Assembly (NCBI GenBank): GCA_038030265.1
Contig: CM075938.1
Location: 50,647,189-50,711,188, forward strand
Length of the DNA: 64,000 nt
DNA from: Corythucha ciliata
Lineage: Eukaryota > Arthropoda > Insecta > Hemiptera > Tingidae
Direction: 5' to 3'
Position 1 is the first letter of the stretch. Every line of letters starts with the position of its first letter. The notes beneath the pieces are model-generated. The model had not been told where the DNA came from, searched no databases, and saw only the letters and a list, made by a program, of their open reading frames with translations. The position numbers were made by a program, and so were the translations under genes. Positions 1 through 10,130 of the stretch are shown piece by piece.

Positions 1-52
1 CCGCAACCTCTGGATTACCAGTCCAGCACGCTGCCATTTGCGCCACGGAGGC
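1..52 (-). tRNA. tRNA-like gene, anticodon GGT, cut by window start
   Basis: This is the 5' part of the tRNA found complete at 302-374. The acceptor 5' strand, D arm, anticodon arm with loop CTGGTAA and part of the T arm are present; the 3' acceptor strand lies outside the window. Confidence 0.7.
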
Positions 53-301
53 GCCTATGGGAGTCGTACTCCGAGGGATAAGCTAAGCCGAACCCCACCT
101 AGGTCCATTGTTTCTCGAAACTCTAGGCGCTTCTCCTGATCGGTAAACCACGCCGAATTTAATCTTATCTAGATGTTGTTAGATTGATATAATGAATAAA
201 TCTGTCGCCGGCATTTTAATTAGTAAATTAATTAAACTGATATTATCCGGACGACGATGGAAGGGCATAGCCCAACACGATTCGAGTTTCGAGAAAAAAT
301 G

Positions 302-374
302 GCTCTCCGGCGGGATTTGAACCCGCAACCTCTGGATTACCAGTCCAGCACGCTGCCATTTGCGCCACGGAGGC
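302..374 (-). tRNA. tRNA-like gene, anticodon GGT (Thr by code, Asn-like by body)
   Basis: A full 73-nt cloverleaf can be drawn: D stem GCGC/GCGT, anticodon stem CTGGA/TCCAG with loop CTGGTAA, variable loop AGGTT, T stem GCGGG/CCCGC with loop TTCAAAT. The acceptor stem GCCTCCG/CGGAGAG has two mismatches at its end (G1:G72 and C2:A71). The B box GGTTCAAATCC fits pol III; the A box TGGCGCAAATGG departs at two positions. Anticodon GGT would decode Thr ACC, but eukaryotes normally use AGT there. The loop is one base from tRNA-Asn CTGTTAA, and the 5' half and the AGGTT variable loop also resemble tRNA-Asn. It may be a tRNA pseudogene or the head of a tRNA-derived repeat. A run of six A (T on the minus strand) lies just downstream at 294-299. 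Confidence 0.7.
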
Positions 375-623
375 GCCTATGGGAGTCGTACTCCGAGGGA
401 TAAGCTAAGCCGAACCCCACCTAGGTCCATTGTTTCTCGAAACTCTAGGCGCTTCTCCTGATCGGTAAACCACGCCGAATTTAATCTTATCTAGATGTTG
501 TTAGATTGATATAATGAATAAATCTGTCGCCGGCATTTTAATTAGTAAATTAATTAAACTGATATTATCCGGACGACGATGGAAGGGCATAGCCCAACAC
601 GATTCGAGTTTCGAGAAAAAATG

Positions 624-696
624 GCTCTCCGGCGGGATTTGAACCCGCAACCTCTGGATTACCAGTCCAGCACGCTGCCATTTGCGCCACGGAGGC
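624..696 (-). tRNA. tRNA-like gene, anticodon GGT, third array copy
   Basis: Identical to the copy at 302-374, 322 bp away. It is the last minus-strand copy before the array inverts, and its upstream flank is cut off after 17 bp at the 713/714 junction, so it lacks the usual 5' flanking unit sequence. Confidence 0.7.
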
Positions 697-924
697 GCCT
701 ATGGGAGTCGTACCTTCCATCGTCGTCCGGATAATATCAGTTTAATTAATTTACTAATTAAAATGCCGGCGACAGATTTATTCATTATATCAATCTAACA
801 ACATCTAGATAAGATTAAATTCGGCGTGGTTTACCGATCAGGAGAAGCGCCTAGAGTTTCGAGAAACAATGGACCTAGGTGGGGTTCGGCTTAGCTTATC
901 CCTCGGAGTACGACTCCCATAGGC

Positions 925-997
925 GCCTCCGTGGCGCAAATGGCAGCGTGCTGGACTGGTAATCCAGAGGTTGCGGGTTCAAATCCCGCCGGAGAGC
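925..997 (+). tRNA. tRNA-like gene, anticodon GGT, first plus-strand copy
   Basis: Same 73-nt cloverleaf as at 302-374, on the plus strand. It has the full upstream flank of the unit. The 3' end reads ...GGAGAGCCA and runs straight into T6, so CCA appears in the DNA, but taking it as an encoded CCA leaves no discriminator base beyond a 7-bp acceptor stem. Confidence 0.7.
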
Positions 998-999
998 CA

Positions 1000-1005
1000 T
1001 TTTTT
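1000..1005 (+). terminator. T6 pol III-type terminator
   Basis: Six T residues begin 3 nt after the last acceptor/discriminator base of the tRNA at 925-997, the usual position for RNA polymerase III termination. Confidence 0.55.
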
Positions 1006-1246
1006 CTCGAAACTCGAATCGTGTTGGGCTATGCCCTTCCATCGTCGTCCGGATAATATCAGTTTAATTAATTTACTAATTAAAATGCCGGCGACAGATT
1101 TATTCATTATATCAATCTAACAACATCTAGATAAGATTAAATTCGGCGTGGTTTACCGATCAGGAGAAGCGCCTAGAGTTTCGAGAAACAATGGACCTAG
1201 GTGGGGTTCGGCTTAGCTTATCCCTCGGAGTACGACTCCCATAGGC

Positions 1247-1319
1247 GCCTCCGTGGCGCAAATGGCAGCGTGCTGGACTGGTAATCCAGAGGTTGCGGGT
1301 TCAAATCCCGCCGGAGAGC
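1247..1319 (+). tRNA. tRNA-like gene, anticodon GGT, second plus-strand copy
   Basis: Identical to 925-997, exactly 322 bp downstream. It is the last tRNA copy before the array breaks off at about 1399. Confidence 0.7.
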
Positions 1320-1321
1320 CA

Positions 1322-1327
1322 TTTTTT
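1322..1327 (+). terminator. T6 pol III-type terminator
   Basis: Six T residues follow the tRNA at 1247-1319 with the same 2-nt spacing as in the preceding unit. Confidence 0.55.
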
Positions 1328-1399
1328 CTCGAAACTCGAATCGTGTTGGGCTATGCCCTTCCATCGTCGTCCGGATAATATCAGTTTAATTAATTTACC

Positions 1400-1775
1400 A
1401 GCGAATTAGTGTTTTTTTCACCCTTACAGTCATGAATAGTTTTTTATCCATTTTAGCAACAAAGTTGCATTCACCAGAAAGCACCTGAAATTGGCATTTT
1501 CACAATTGTAACCGTGAATTAGCGTTTTTACTCAATTTTACCTGCATATTTGAGCTTTTTCTCAATTTTAGCCGCCAAATTAGCGATTTTTTTTTTTAAC
1601 GCTCATAGTTATGAATAAGAGTTTTCTTCAATTTCAGCCTCGGAATTGCCTTCGTCTGAAACCGGAAAGCATAGTTTTTCTTAATATTTGCCGTGATTTA
1701 CAGCGGCTTTTCCCACTCTTGGTCATTAGTTAGTGCCTTTTCTCAATTTCAAACTAGTGATAAAATTGTGATTTT
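1400..1775 (-). repeat. alpha satellite, reverse polarity
   Basis: Degenerate monomers of 28-30 bp built on ttttctcaattttagccgcg followed by aattagcg. This stretch reads in the ttttagcc direction. It abuts the tRNA array directly, with no target duplication visible. Confidence 0.8.
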
Positions 1776-2770
1776 TTTTAAATTTGTGAATAAAATGCAG
1801 AAAAAACGCTAATTCAAGGTTAAAATAGAGAAAATTCACGGAAGAAATAGGAGAAAACGCGGATTCCCGTCTAAAAGTGGGGGAAAGCGCTAGTAAACGC
1901 AGCTAACATATGAAAAAATTGCGATGTTACGGATAAAATCGAGAAAGAGCGCTATAATTAGAAGCAGAAATTAAGAAAATGTGCTAATTCGGTGCTAAAA
2001 TTGAGAGCAAAAAAGGCTAATTCACAGCGGAAATTGAAAAAAACACCAACTGGCAGATTCTTGGTGAACTTCAGGAATAAAATTGAGAAAAAGCGCTAAT
2101 TCAAGCGGCTAAAGCTGTGAAAAAGCGCTGATTCGCGGGTAAAATAAAGAAAAACGGAAAAATGCACAGGTAAAATAAAGAAAAACACGAATATGGGGTT
2201 TACATGGAGAAAATTTGTTAATTCATAGCTAAAATGTGAGAAAAATCACTAATTTGCGGATAAAATTAGGAAAGAGCACTCAAACACCTCCAAATTTGCG
2301 GAATCTTGATAAAAGCGCCGATTCGCTGCTAAAAATGAGAAAATTAGCTAATTCACGGATGAAATTGAGAACAAACAAAAAAAAAAAAGCTGAAATTGAG
2401 AAAACTTAGGGGGGGGGGCAACTTAGGGAATAAACTTGAGAAAAAGCGCTAATTCAAGCGGCTTAAACTGTGAAAAAGCGTTTATTCGCCTTTAGAATAG
2501 AGAAAAACACGAATTGGCGTTTAAAACGGAGAAAAACGCTAATTCACGGCTAAAATGTTGACAAATTGTTAAGTTGCGGATAAAACTGGGAAAGAGCGCT
2601 CAAAAGCTACCTTGCGGATTCATGAGAGGACACTGCATGCTACAACTGCTATGAGTATGTAAAAAGCGCCGATTCACCGGCTTAAATGAGAAAACTAGCT
2701 AATTCGCGGCTAAAATTGAGAAAAAAGCTATAATTCACAGCTAAAATAATGTGCTAATGAGGTATAATTT
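1776..2770 (+). repeat. alpha satellite, forward polarity
   Basis: From about 1780 the same monomer reads as gctaaaattgagaaaa then gcgctaattcgcgg, the reverse complement of the preceding block. Landmark monomers carrying agcggctaaa and a G-run at about 2409-2418 are visible. No coding potential. Confidence 0.8.
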
Positions 2771-2920
2771 CCAAAACAACAAAATTGAACTTTTAACAAT
2801 CAGATATGGACGGGGGAGATTGAAAAACATGTTTAAAACAAGAAATCAACCTTAATTGGCAATATTAATAGAGTAATTAATCATTTCTTAGAATTTGGTA
2901 TTTGAATTTCCCGCTTGAGA

Positions 2921-2928
2921 TGACGTCA
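2921..2928. promoter_or_regulatory. CRE-like palindrome TGACGTCA
   Basis: Perfect CREB/ATF consensus octamer, conserved in the first of two diverged direct repeats. No promoter or gene is visible nearby, so function is open. Confidence 0.3.
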
Positions 2929-3117
2929 CAATATTGTAAACATTTTCCGAATTCCCCTGGCCAGGAAAGGTTTGGAATGAATTTTTGACGTTGAATTAGG
3001 GCTTGTGCGTTAATTTATGCTCAATTGTGATTTGTCTTGTCACAGAGTAATTGTAATTCTTTGTTATAGAGTAATTAATCAGCTCTTAGACGTGAGCATT
3101 TGAATTTCCCGCCTCTA

Positions 3118-3125
3118 TGACGTCA
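3118..3125. promoter_or_regulatory. CRE-like palindrome TGACGTCA
   Basis: Second copy of the octamer, 197 bp from the first, kept intact although the repeats around it differ at many positions. Confidence 0.3.
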
Positions 3126-3259
3126 CTATATTGTATTAATTTTCCAAATTTCCCGGGCCTGGAAATTGGCGTAAGCCGCGGGAAAAGCCGCGTGGTGAGT
3201 GTTTTCATGTTTAATTAGTGCTTATGCGTCATTTTATGCACGATTCGGAATTTTCTATT

Positions 3260-3440
3260 TTTTTTGGAAATTACCTCATTCGATGCTAAAATTTAAAAAC
3301 AAAAAACAAACAAAATTCACAGCTGAAATTGGGAAAACGCCAACTCACGAATTTTTGGGGCAACTTCGGGAATAAAATTGAGAAAAAGCACTAATTCAAG
3401 TGGCTAAAACTTTGGAAAAGCGCTAATTCGCGTTAATTCA
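3260..3440 (+). repeat. alpha satellite, forward polarity, with tail module
   Basis: Short run of forward alpha monomers, followed at about 3480-3540 by a diverged tail module (ggggcctcatagagatttcc then gccctgggccc) as found at the ends of other alpha blocks. Confidence 0.7.
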
Positions 3441-3540
3441 TAAATCAACACTACTTGAAAATTATATTTCTTGTTTATGTAGGGGCTATAAGGGGCCTCA
3501 TAGAGATTTCCGCCCTGGGCCCTCCAATTGGCCTATATGT

Positions 3541-6500
3541 CCTCCAGCGGGAGGGTAGAGGGGTGGTTCCACAAGCTGACCTTTGCAATTCCGACATGAT
3601 AAACGAACTATGATTATAAAAATCGCCTCTTATAAGTCGTGTATCGTCTTAAACAGTGCACCATTCGGCACACTTAAAACGAATAATTAGCGACTTGACG
3701 AGGAAGGTCAAGTTCTTCAGTTAGTAGAAACACGGGAAATGGAGAATTTCAAATGAATAATTCATTGGTCACAGTTTGCTTGTAAAGCCTTTCTTGCAAC
3801 TGCGGTACATGTCTAATCCTCCCCCGTCAGATTGTTTTACTATTCATATGAAACCAACTCGGACGTCCACTACATATTTGTAAAACGATTAAGTGATTTC
3901 AATTTGCTTTGAATTGAATAAACACGGCAAGGGATTTTCTATATACGTGCGTAATAAATCACCCGTCAGAAGAAAATCGATGGTCTCACCCATGCAGCAA
4001 AGCCCATTGATGGGAATATAATTCCTTTTTCTTGTCTTTTTTTTCTTTTATTTCTAAATTACAGTCTCGCCGCGTGGGCATTTCCGTTATTCATTCGACT
4101 AGAAAGAGAGAGATAGAGCGAAAGAGTCATTGAATAGTCATAAAACGTGCTATGTTATGCATTCAAGTCTTAATGAACTTCATGTGGTGAGGTATAGGCC
4201 TTTACAGCCTGGCTCAAAATGTGCTAACGAAGCAAAAGCACAAAGCTGCAATTTTGTTGACCGCTTGAGGGGCTGCTGGTTCGGACAATAAAATTATTAT
4301 GATTGCTCCGAGCTTTATTCAATTCCCCGAACAATAATATTTCAAGCGATGGTGATGTTTTTTTATTTTTTTTTTTTTATTCATTTTCCTCGTTTTTCAG
4401 TAAGAAAAGGGAGCCCTTTCCCAGGGAGCACCAAGCCCGGGAATTTTGTGTTATTTACTGATATCTCAGAGTTTCACGGACGGAGAATTTCAAATGCTTC
4501 GAAATATCGGTAAACCGCCAGTATTCGTCCGGAGTGGTGAGAGTGCGGGGGGATATTCCAGGCATAGACCGGATTCACCCCAATAGGCGGCCAGATCACA
4601 TTTCTGTTGTTGGTAAGAAGATTGAATAAACAGAGGTTACCCCCCCCCCATCGTTCACCACGGGTCGAAAACAAAAGCCAATTTCCGAACAATAAAACGA
4701 ACGAGATTCACCGCTTTAACACACTCAATTACAATGTATTATCCCGAAAACTTGTTAATTTCAAGTGTTTGTATAAGTGACCTAAAACTTGCGGGATTCT
4801 GAATACGAAAATTGAATTTCAAGCTGAGAAACCGAAATAACAAGACCTTGTCATTTAAAAGAGATCGATATTTTAATCTGTGGGGCAACTTTGGGATATT
4901 TTCCGGGAATTCTCCCCGGGAGAAAATTAAAATAATTGCGTTATATACTGTGGGCGCACTTCACCAGTGCCTCTCTCCCTTCTTAACATCGGGTTCAGTG
5001 GCAGTCGTTAAGCCTTTCAGATTAAAATAAAACGCCTCCCCCTCCCCGCCCTTTTTACCGCACAATCACCCCCCCCCCCACTCACTTGTCGTCACATTTA
5101 TTACAGTTAGAACTTTATTAAGCAGCCATCAAATTAAGATGAAGTTCTATACAAGAAAGAGAGCGGTGGAACAAGATCCAATTTACTGCAAGCTTACAAG
5201 TTTTCCATTGCTCGTGGTTCCCCCCTCACTTCACCGCCGGCCTTCATCCCTCTTCAGCCAACCCAAGAGAGATGACAAAAGCGGCTGCTCTACAATTATT
5301 GCCTCCGCAAAAGTCGCGGAATTAAATTTCCATGATTTTCGCTTTCCACGGCGGTTTTTTTTTTTTCTTCTTCATGCCCCGTCGAGACGAGGTTGGCACT
5401 CGGAATACCGACGAAAACCCTCTCCACATAACCCCCCCCCCCCACACCTAGGGATACTGTTGTGGCGGAAGGTGGTTGTGGTGGTTGAGCCCTCAGGAAT
5501 TGAACGGTGAAAAAAACCCCGGTGGTGAATGGGTCTGGGTAGGGTGAGTGGGGGAATGGTCTGGAAAAGTGGAAGAGTAGAAAATGCGAGATATTGCTTT
5601 CCATTGATGAGAGGACGGCGTGGGGGGGTGGGTGGCTTGGAGGAGAGTAACAACGCGGTGCCAGTTCTTTTTTCAAAATTAGTTAATCCTGCGAGGATTG
5701 AATTTCAAGAGGAGTGATGAGTGCGGTAAACCAGGGTTGAGCCGCGTGATTTATTCTCACAAGCTCTTTTACAGCATTGTTTGCAACGTAAACAATGGCG
5801 TAATTTTACAGTGCTATTCACACCCCAGTGGCGTAACAAGGTGAGCGAGCACCTAAAATTAGTTTTTCGAGTGAGCCAAAATTATAGAAAGAGCTAAAGC
5901 CATGACAATAAGCTTAAATCCCAGAAATCGTGGTTTGAATTAGACAAATCCACTAAATTTGGGTATAATGCGATCTTTGGTTTTTGCAAAAGTCAAACGC
6001 GCATAATTGTTTCGGGATCAGTGGTGCATCGGAGGGGGCACAGGGGACCTCCCTAGGAGTCGAGGTCACTTGCGCAAAAAAAGAATTAAAACCTTCCCCA
6101 AAATCCCATTTAGGCGGGATGATCAACTCCAATTTTAGGATCATTTTCTAAAAGACGCAATGGTCTGTGACGTGTGACATACGCAGCAGAGTAGCCGCTA
6201 GTGCAGTGGCCCTTAAACGGTTCTGAAATGATTGTTTCGCCTCAACAGGTCGCTGCCTCGCTGGTAGCAACCGATTTTCTCGACTATACCGGGCTCGCCG
6301 CACGGTACGAACGCTCAGTTAAGGGGAGAAAAGAAAAATTGCCACGGTGCCTCACCAAATTTTGTACTTGGTGCGAAATTCAAGTGAAAAGACACATTTG
6401 AGAGGGGGGAGGGGGTAATTACGCCAATCACCACCACTGCAAGGGTCAAATTCTCGAGAGACGCGATATGGCGCAAGTTAAGGGAAAAACTCTCGCGAAT

Positions 6501-6590
6501 GGCTTCATTGAAGGGAAACATTGACGTTGAACGCCGCCACGTGTCTACAGGGTAAAATTTACAGATGGGAAAGGTCACAAGGAGCTGCTA
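3541..6590. other. no gene recognised; AT-rich with C/G runs
   Basis: No homology to any family I know. It holds several homopolymer tracts (T runs near 4370 and 5357; C runs near 4641, 5071 and 5431), a short run of GA-rich sequence near 4105, and a repeat-like CAGTGGCGTAAC at about 5829. Open frames up to 126 codons at 5139-5676 overlap on both strands and arise from pyrimidine-rich sequence. Confidence 0.6.
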
Positions 6591-6594
6591 AACT

Positions 6595-7935
6595 CGTCAG
6601 TTTAAAGTATAAATTGTCAATTTGAAGCAGAAATTGTTAATTTGAAGCAGAAATTGTCAATCTGAAGCGGAAATTGTCAATTTGAAGCAGAAATTGTCAA
6701 TTTGAAGAAGAAATTGTCAATTTGAAGCAGAAATTGTCAATTTGAAGCAGAAATTGCAGAAATTGTCAATTTGAAGCAGAAATGGTAAATCTTAAGCAGA
6801 ATTGTCAACTTGAAGCAGAAATTGTCAATTTGAAGCGGGAACTGTCAATTTGAAGCAGAAATGGTCAATATGAAGCATAAATTGTCAATTTGAATCAGAA
6901 ATTGTCAATTTGAAGAAGAAATTGTCAATTTGAAGCAGAAATTGTCAATTTGAAGCTGAAATAGTAAATTTAAAGAAGAACTGTCAATTGGACATTTGAT
7001 GCTGAAATGGTAAATTTAAAGAAGAATTGTCAATTTGAAGCAGCAATTGTAAATTTGATGCTGAAATTGTCAATTTGAAGCAGAAGTTATCAATTTGAAG
7101 CTGAAATTATCAATTTGAAGCGGGAACTGTCAATTTGAATCAGAAGTTGTCAAATTGAAGCAGAAGTTGTCAATTTGAAGCGGGAACTGTTAATTTTAAG
7201 CAGATATTGTCAATGTGGAGCAGCAATTGTCAATTTGAAGCAGAAATTGGCAATTTGAAGAATAAATTGTCAATTTGAAGCAGAAATTATCAATTTGAAG
7301 CAGAAATTGTCAATTTGAAGCAGAAATTGTGAATTTGAAGCAGAAATTGTCAATTTGAAGCATAAATTGTCAATTTGAAGCAGAAACTGACAATTTGAAT
7401 CAGAAATTGTCAATTTGAAGCAGAAATTGCAGAAATTGTCAATTTGAAGCAGAAATTGTCAATTTGAAGCAGAAGCTGTCAATTTGAAGCAGAAATTGTC
7501 AATTTAAAGCAGAAATTGTCAATTTGAAGCAGAAATTGTCAATTTGAAGCAGAAATTGTCAATTTGAAGCAGAAATTGTCAATTTGAAGCAGAAATTGTC
7601 AATTTGAAGCGGGAACTGTCAATTTGAAGCAGAAATTGTCAATTTGAAGAAGAAGTTGTCAATTTGAAGCAGAAATTGTCAATTTGAAGCAGAAATTGTC
7701 AATTTGAAGCAGAAATTGTAATTTGAAGCAGAAATTGTCGATTTGAAGCAGAAATTGTAAATTTAAAGCAGAAGTTGTCAATTTGAAGAAGATATTGTCA
7801 ATTTGAAGCAGAAAGTGTCAATTTGAAGCAGTAATAGTCAATTTGAAGGAGAAATTGTCAATTTGTAGGAGAAATTGTCAATTTGAAGCATAGATTGTCA
7901 GTTTGAAGCCTGAAATTGTCCATTTCACGAGAAAT
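6595..7935. repeat. beta satellite, 20-bp tandem repeat
   Basis: About 65 tandem copies of aattgtcaatttgaagcaga. Most copies differ at one or two positions; there are occasional deletions (for example agaattg for agaaattg) and a recurrent variant gcgggaactg at about 6836, 7117, 7177 and 7611. The most regular stretch is roughly 7490-7720. Edges decay gradually on both sides. Confidence 0.97.
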
Positions 7936-8640
7936 TGTTAGTACTTATCCCAACAGTAGTTTTTTTTTTGGTTCTTAGAAATTATTAATTTTTCCTCATG
8001 ACTTGATTGGCAATTGCGCTTTCGGTGAGTGTTATGAGGAAATTTTCAATTTTATATGGAAACTGTCATTGTTATGAGGAGATTGACAATTTTATGAACA
8101 GCCAATGGCGTAATTTTTTTTTTTTTTGCCAGCGAACCAAATTCACTGGGTGGCCTATTTCAGAGGCCGATTTTTCGCATCAAGAACCGTCGACCACTGC
8201 AGAAGAGGTCCCGAAACATGCATTTTCTCTAAAATTAAAACCCTAAACTGTCCATTTCGTGGATATTTAGCCTAAAAACTTCCAATTTCGTGGATATTTG
8301 TCAGGCTTTCAGCCTTGTTGGGGCCGGCTAGTCTAGCCTGAGCTCCAACCGCTTCAAAAATTGCTTCAATTAAAAATTAAGACCCCCCCGAACTTACAGT
8401 ATCGCAGAAATTGAAACCCGAAACTGTCAAATTCGCCGATATTCGGCCCGGAATTCACCCGAAACATCTGTTAGGGTCGTTTAGCCCGGCCCCCCCCCCT
8501 GAAATATCGAAACTGTTATTTTGCTACGATTAAGACCCTGAACTTGAATTCCGTTAAAATTAAGACTCGCCGAACACTCGAAACCGTTAATTTCGGGATA
8601 TTCAGCCAGGAAACTTGTAATTTCGCTCCTATGGAAACAG
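7936..8640. repeat. decayed satellite of the 'ccgcgaaattgcaag' type (delta)
   Basis: Irregular recurrence of phrases such as aaactgtccatttcgtgg, atatttagcc, attaagacc and cgccgatattcgg at about 30-40 bp spacing. Related phrases occur at 30915-31560 and 53540-54010. It includes C runs near 8383 and 8489. Confidence 0.5.
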
Positions 8641-10130
8641 AAATTGCATACTCTTTGGAAATTTGTGGCCTTATCATGGCTCAAGGATGTATCGCGGCGG
8701 CCGGGCGGAGAGCATCTTCAGCTCCACAGTCCCCCTCCAACCCATCACCATGCGGCGACACAAATCAAAACGACGAAATTTGATTAAGCGCAATAGTGTT
8801 AATTTCATAATTAGAGCTAAGCCCTTACGTAGTGCCAGCTCCAGGCAATGTCACGAAAAGAAAAGTATCGAGTAAACTTTGTTTCAACTATAGTACCTAT
8901 AATATTTTCTCGGTTTTAAATAAATAAATCACACTTTTTGCGCATGCTAGCCCTAGCTAAACGAGTTGCATACAGTTTGATTTAATGCCTGACGCCTCCC
9001 GTTATCTCGTTAAACGCAGACATTCTTCCCCTTCGCCTCCTCGTCCTTTTTTTCCCCACTCATTTCTCGAAGTTTTCACCCTTAATAAATTTATTGGCGC
9101 GAGTTTATGACATTTCTATTATAACGACGCTTAAATTATGTCAAATCGTATCCATAGCGCGATATATGAAAGGAATATAGGTACAGCTCTGAATTTATAA
9201 TTTTAGAGTCCTCCCCTCTACCCCACCCTGTCACACAACTGTGTGTTTATTAAGTTGTGACATGTTTTATTATATTGCCGCCCTCGTTTGGAGATATCGT
9301 GTTTTTGTTAAAAGGCTAAATTTAACATGACGGAGCAGGCAGCCGTGGAGATTCATCATGTACACCCCTCGCCGTCGCCCCAACCCCCTCCACACCGCAC
9401 ACCGCCATCATACGTCTAGTTATTTCTCCAAAGCGTTTAGCTGTTCCTCTCATGGAAACGTCATTGAGTTATGCCTGTAAGATTTATCATTTTGTGTAGC
9501 GCGGAGGGCAAATAAATCGTGTCTTGGCCGCTTCTTTCAGCCCCACCCTTCCCCATCCACCACCTCACAGCCACCACCATCACCAAATAATGTCACAAGT
9601 GAAAGCACTTGAGTTTTGAAGAAAACAAATTTTATTATTAAATTCTCCAATTTTCATGATTATATGGAGAAGATCGGCCAGAAAAATGCTTATTCACTGT
9701 ATTTGTATTAATTACATTTGAAGGGAAACGCCATGGGCGTAGCTAGCTCAAAACAGAAGGCAAAACAGCTTTATGCATTGCACACCCCACGGCCCCTCTT
9801 TTCAATATCTGTAATTTTCAATATTTTTTGCAGTTACTTGTACTTTTTTTCTCCTTACCATTCAGAACACAATTTTTCCTAGGTAAGAGGCTTATTTTAT
9901 CACCATATTTATCTCGTTTACTACCTCAGGACCCTCAGGTTTAATAACAACTATCCCAGAACAGCGAGACTTCGGCGTTTGTTCGATGGCTATAAGGTCT
10001 GCCTGGCGCCCGAGACAATAGACAATTTAAAAAGTACCCCATCCCCTATCACCGCGCTGAAAACCACGAAATAATCCTTTCGAAAAATCCCAACTCGCTG
10101 AACTGTGGTTCTTATCGGTCCTGTTGGGTT
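8641..10130. other. no gene recognised
   Basis: AT-rich sequence with C-rich patches near 9000-9050, 9360-9400 and 9540-9590. Nothing in either strand resembles a known protein, and I see no RNA gene. Confidence 0.55.

Larger units (their letters stand above)
1..1399. repeat. 322-bp tRNA-bearing tandem repeat, inverted at 713/714
   Basis: Identical units of 322 bp repeat exactly: the same ccgcaacctc start occurs at 1, 323 and 645 with tRNA on the minus strand, and cttccatcgtc occurs at 714, 1036 and 1358 with tRNA on the plus strand. Orientation flips at 713/714. The left arm (713 back to about 223) is the reverse complement of 908 to about 1398, giving arms of about 490 bp around a 194-bp spacer. 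The array is cut by the window start on the left and ends abruptly at about 1399 against alpha satellite. No differences between copies were seen, which implies recent amplification, homogenisation, or an assembly artefact. Confidence 0.95.
2865..3255. repeat. two 197-bp imperfect direct repeats
   Basis: gagtaattaatc at 2871 and 3069, tttgaatttcccgc, the octamer tgacgtca at 2921 and 3118, a ttttccraattycc segment, and tta-gtgcttatgcgt near the end all recur with a 197-198 bp offset. The intervening bases are clearly diverged, so this is an old duplication inserted within alpha satellite. Confidence 0.75.

Noticed and set aside
5139..5717. Overlapping frames of 93-126 codons on both strands
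   Set aside because: Pyrimidine-rich low-complexity sequence with C runs lacks stops in several frames at once; no family resemblance.
6595..7935. CRISPR array
   Set aside because: The repeats are contiguous with no unique spacers, and the context is eukaryotic; it is a satellite.
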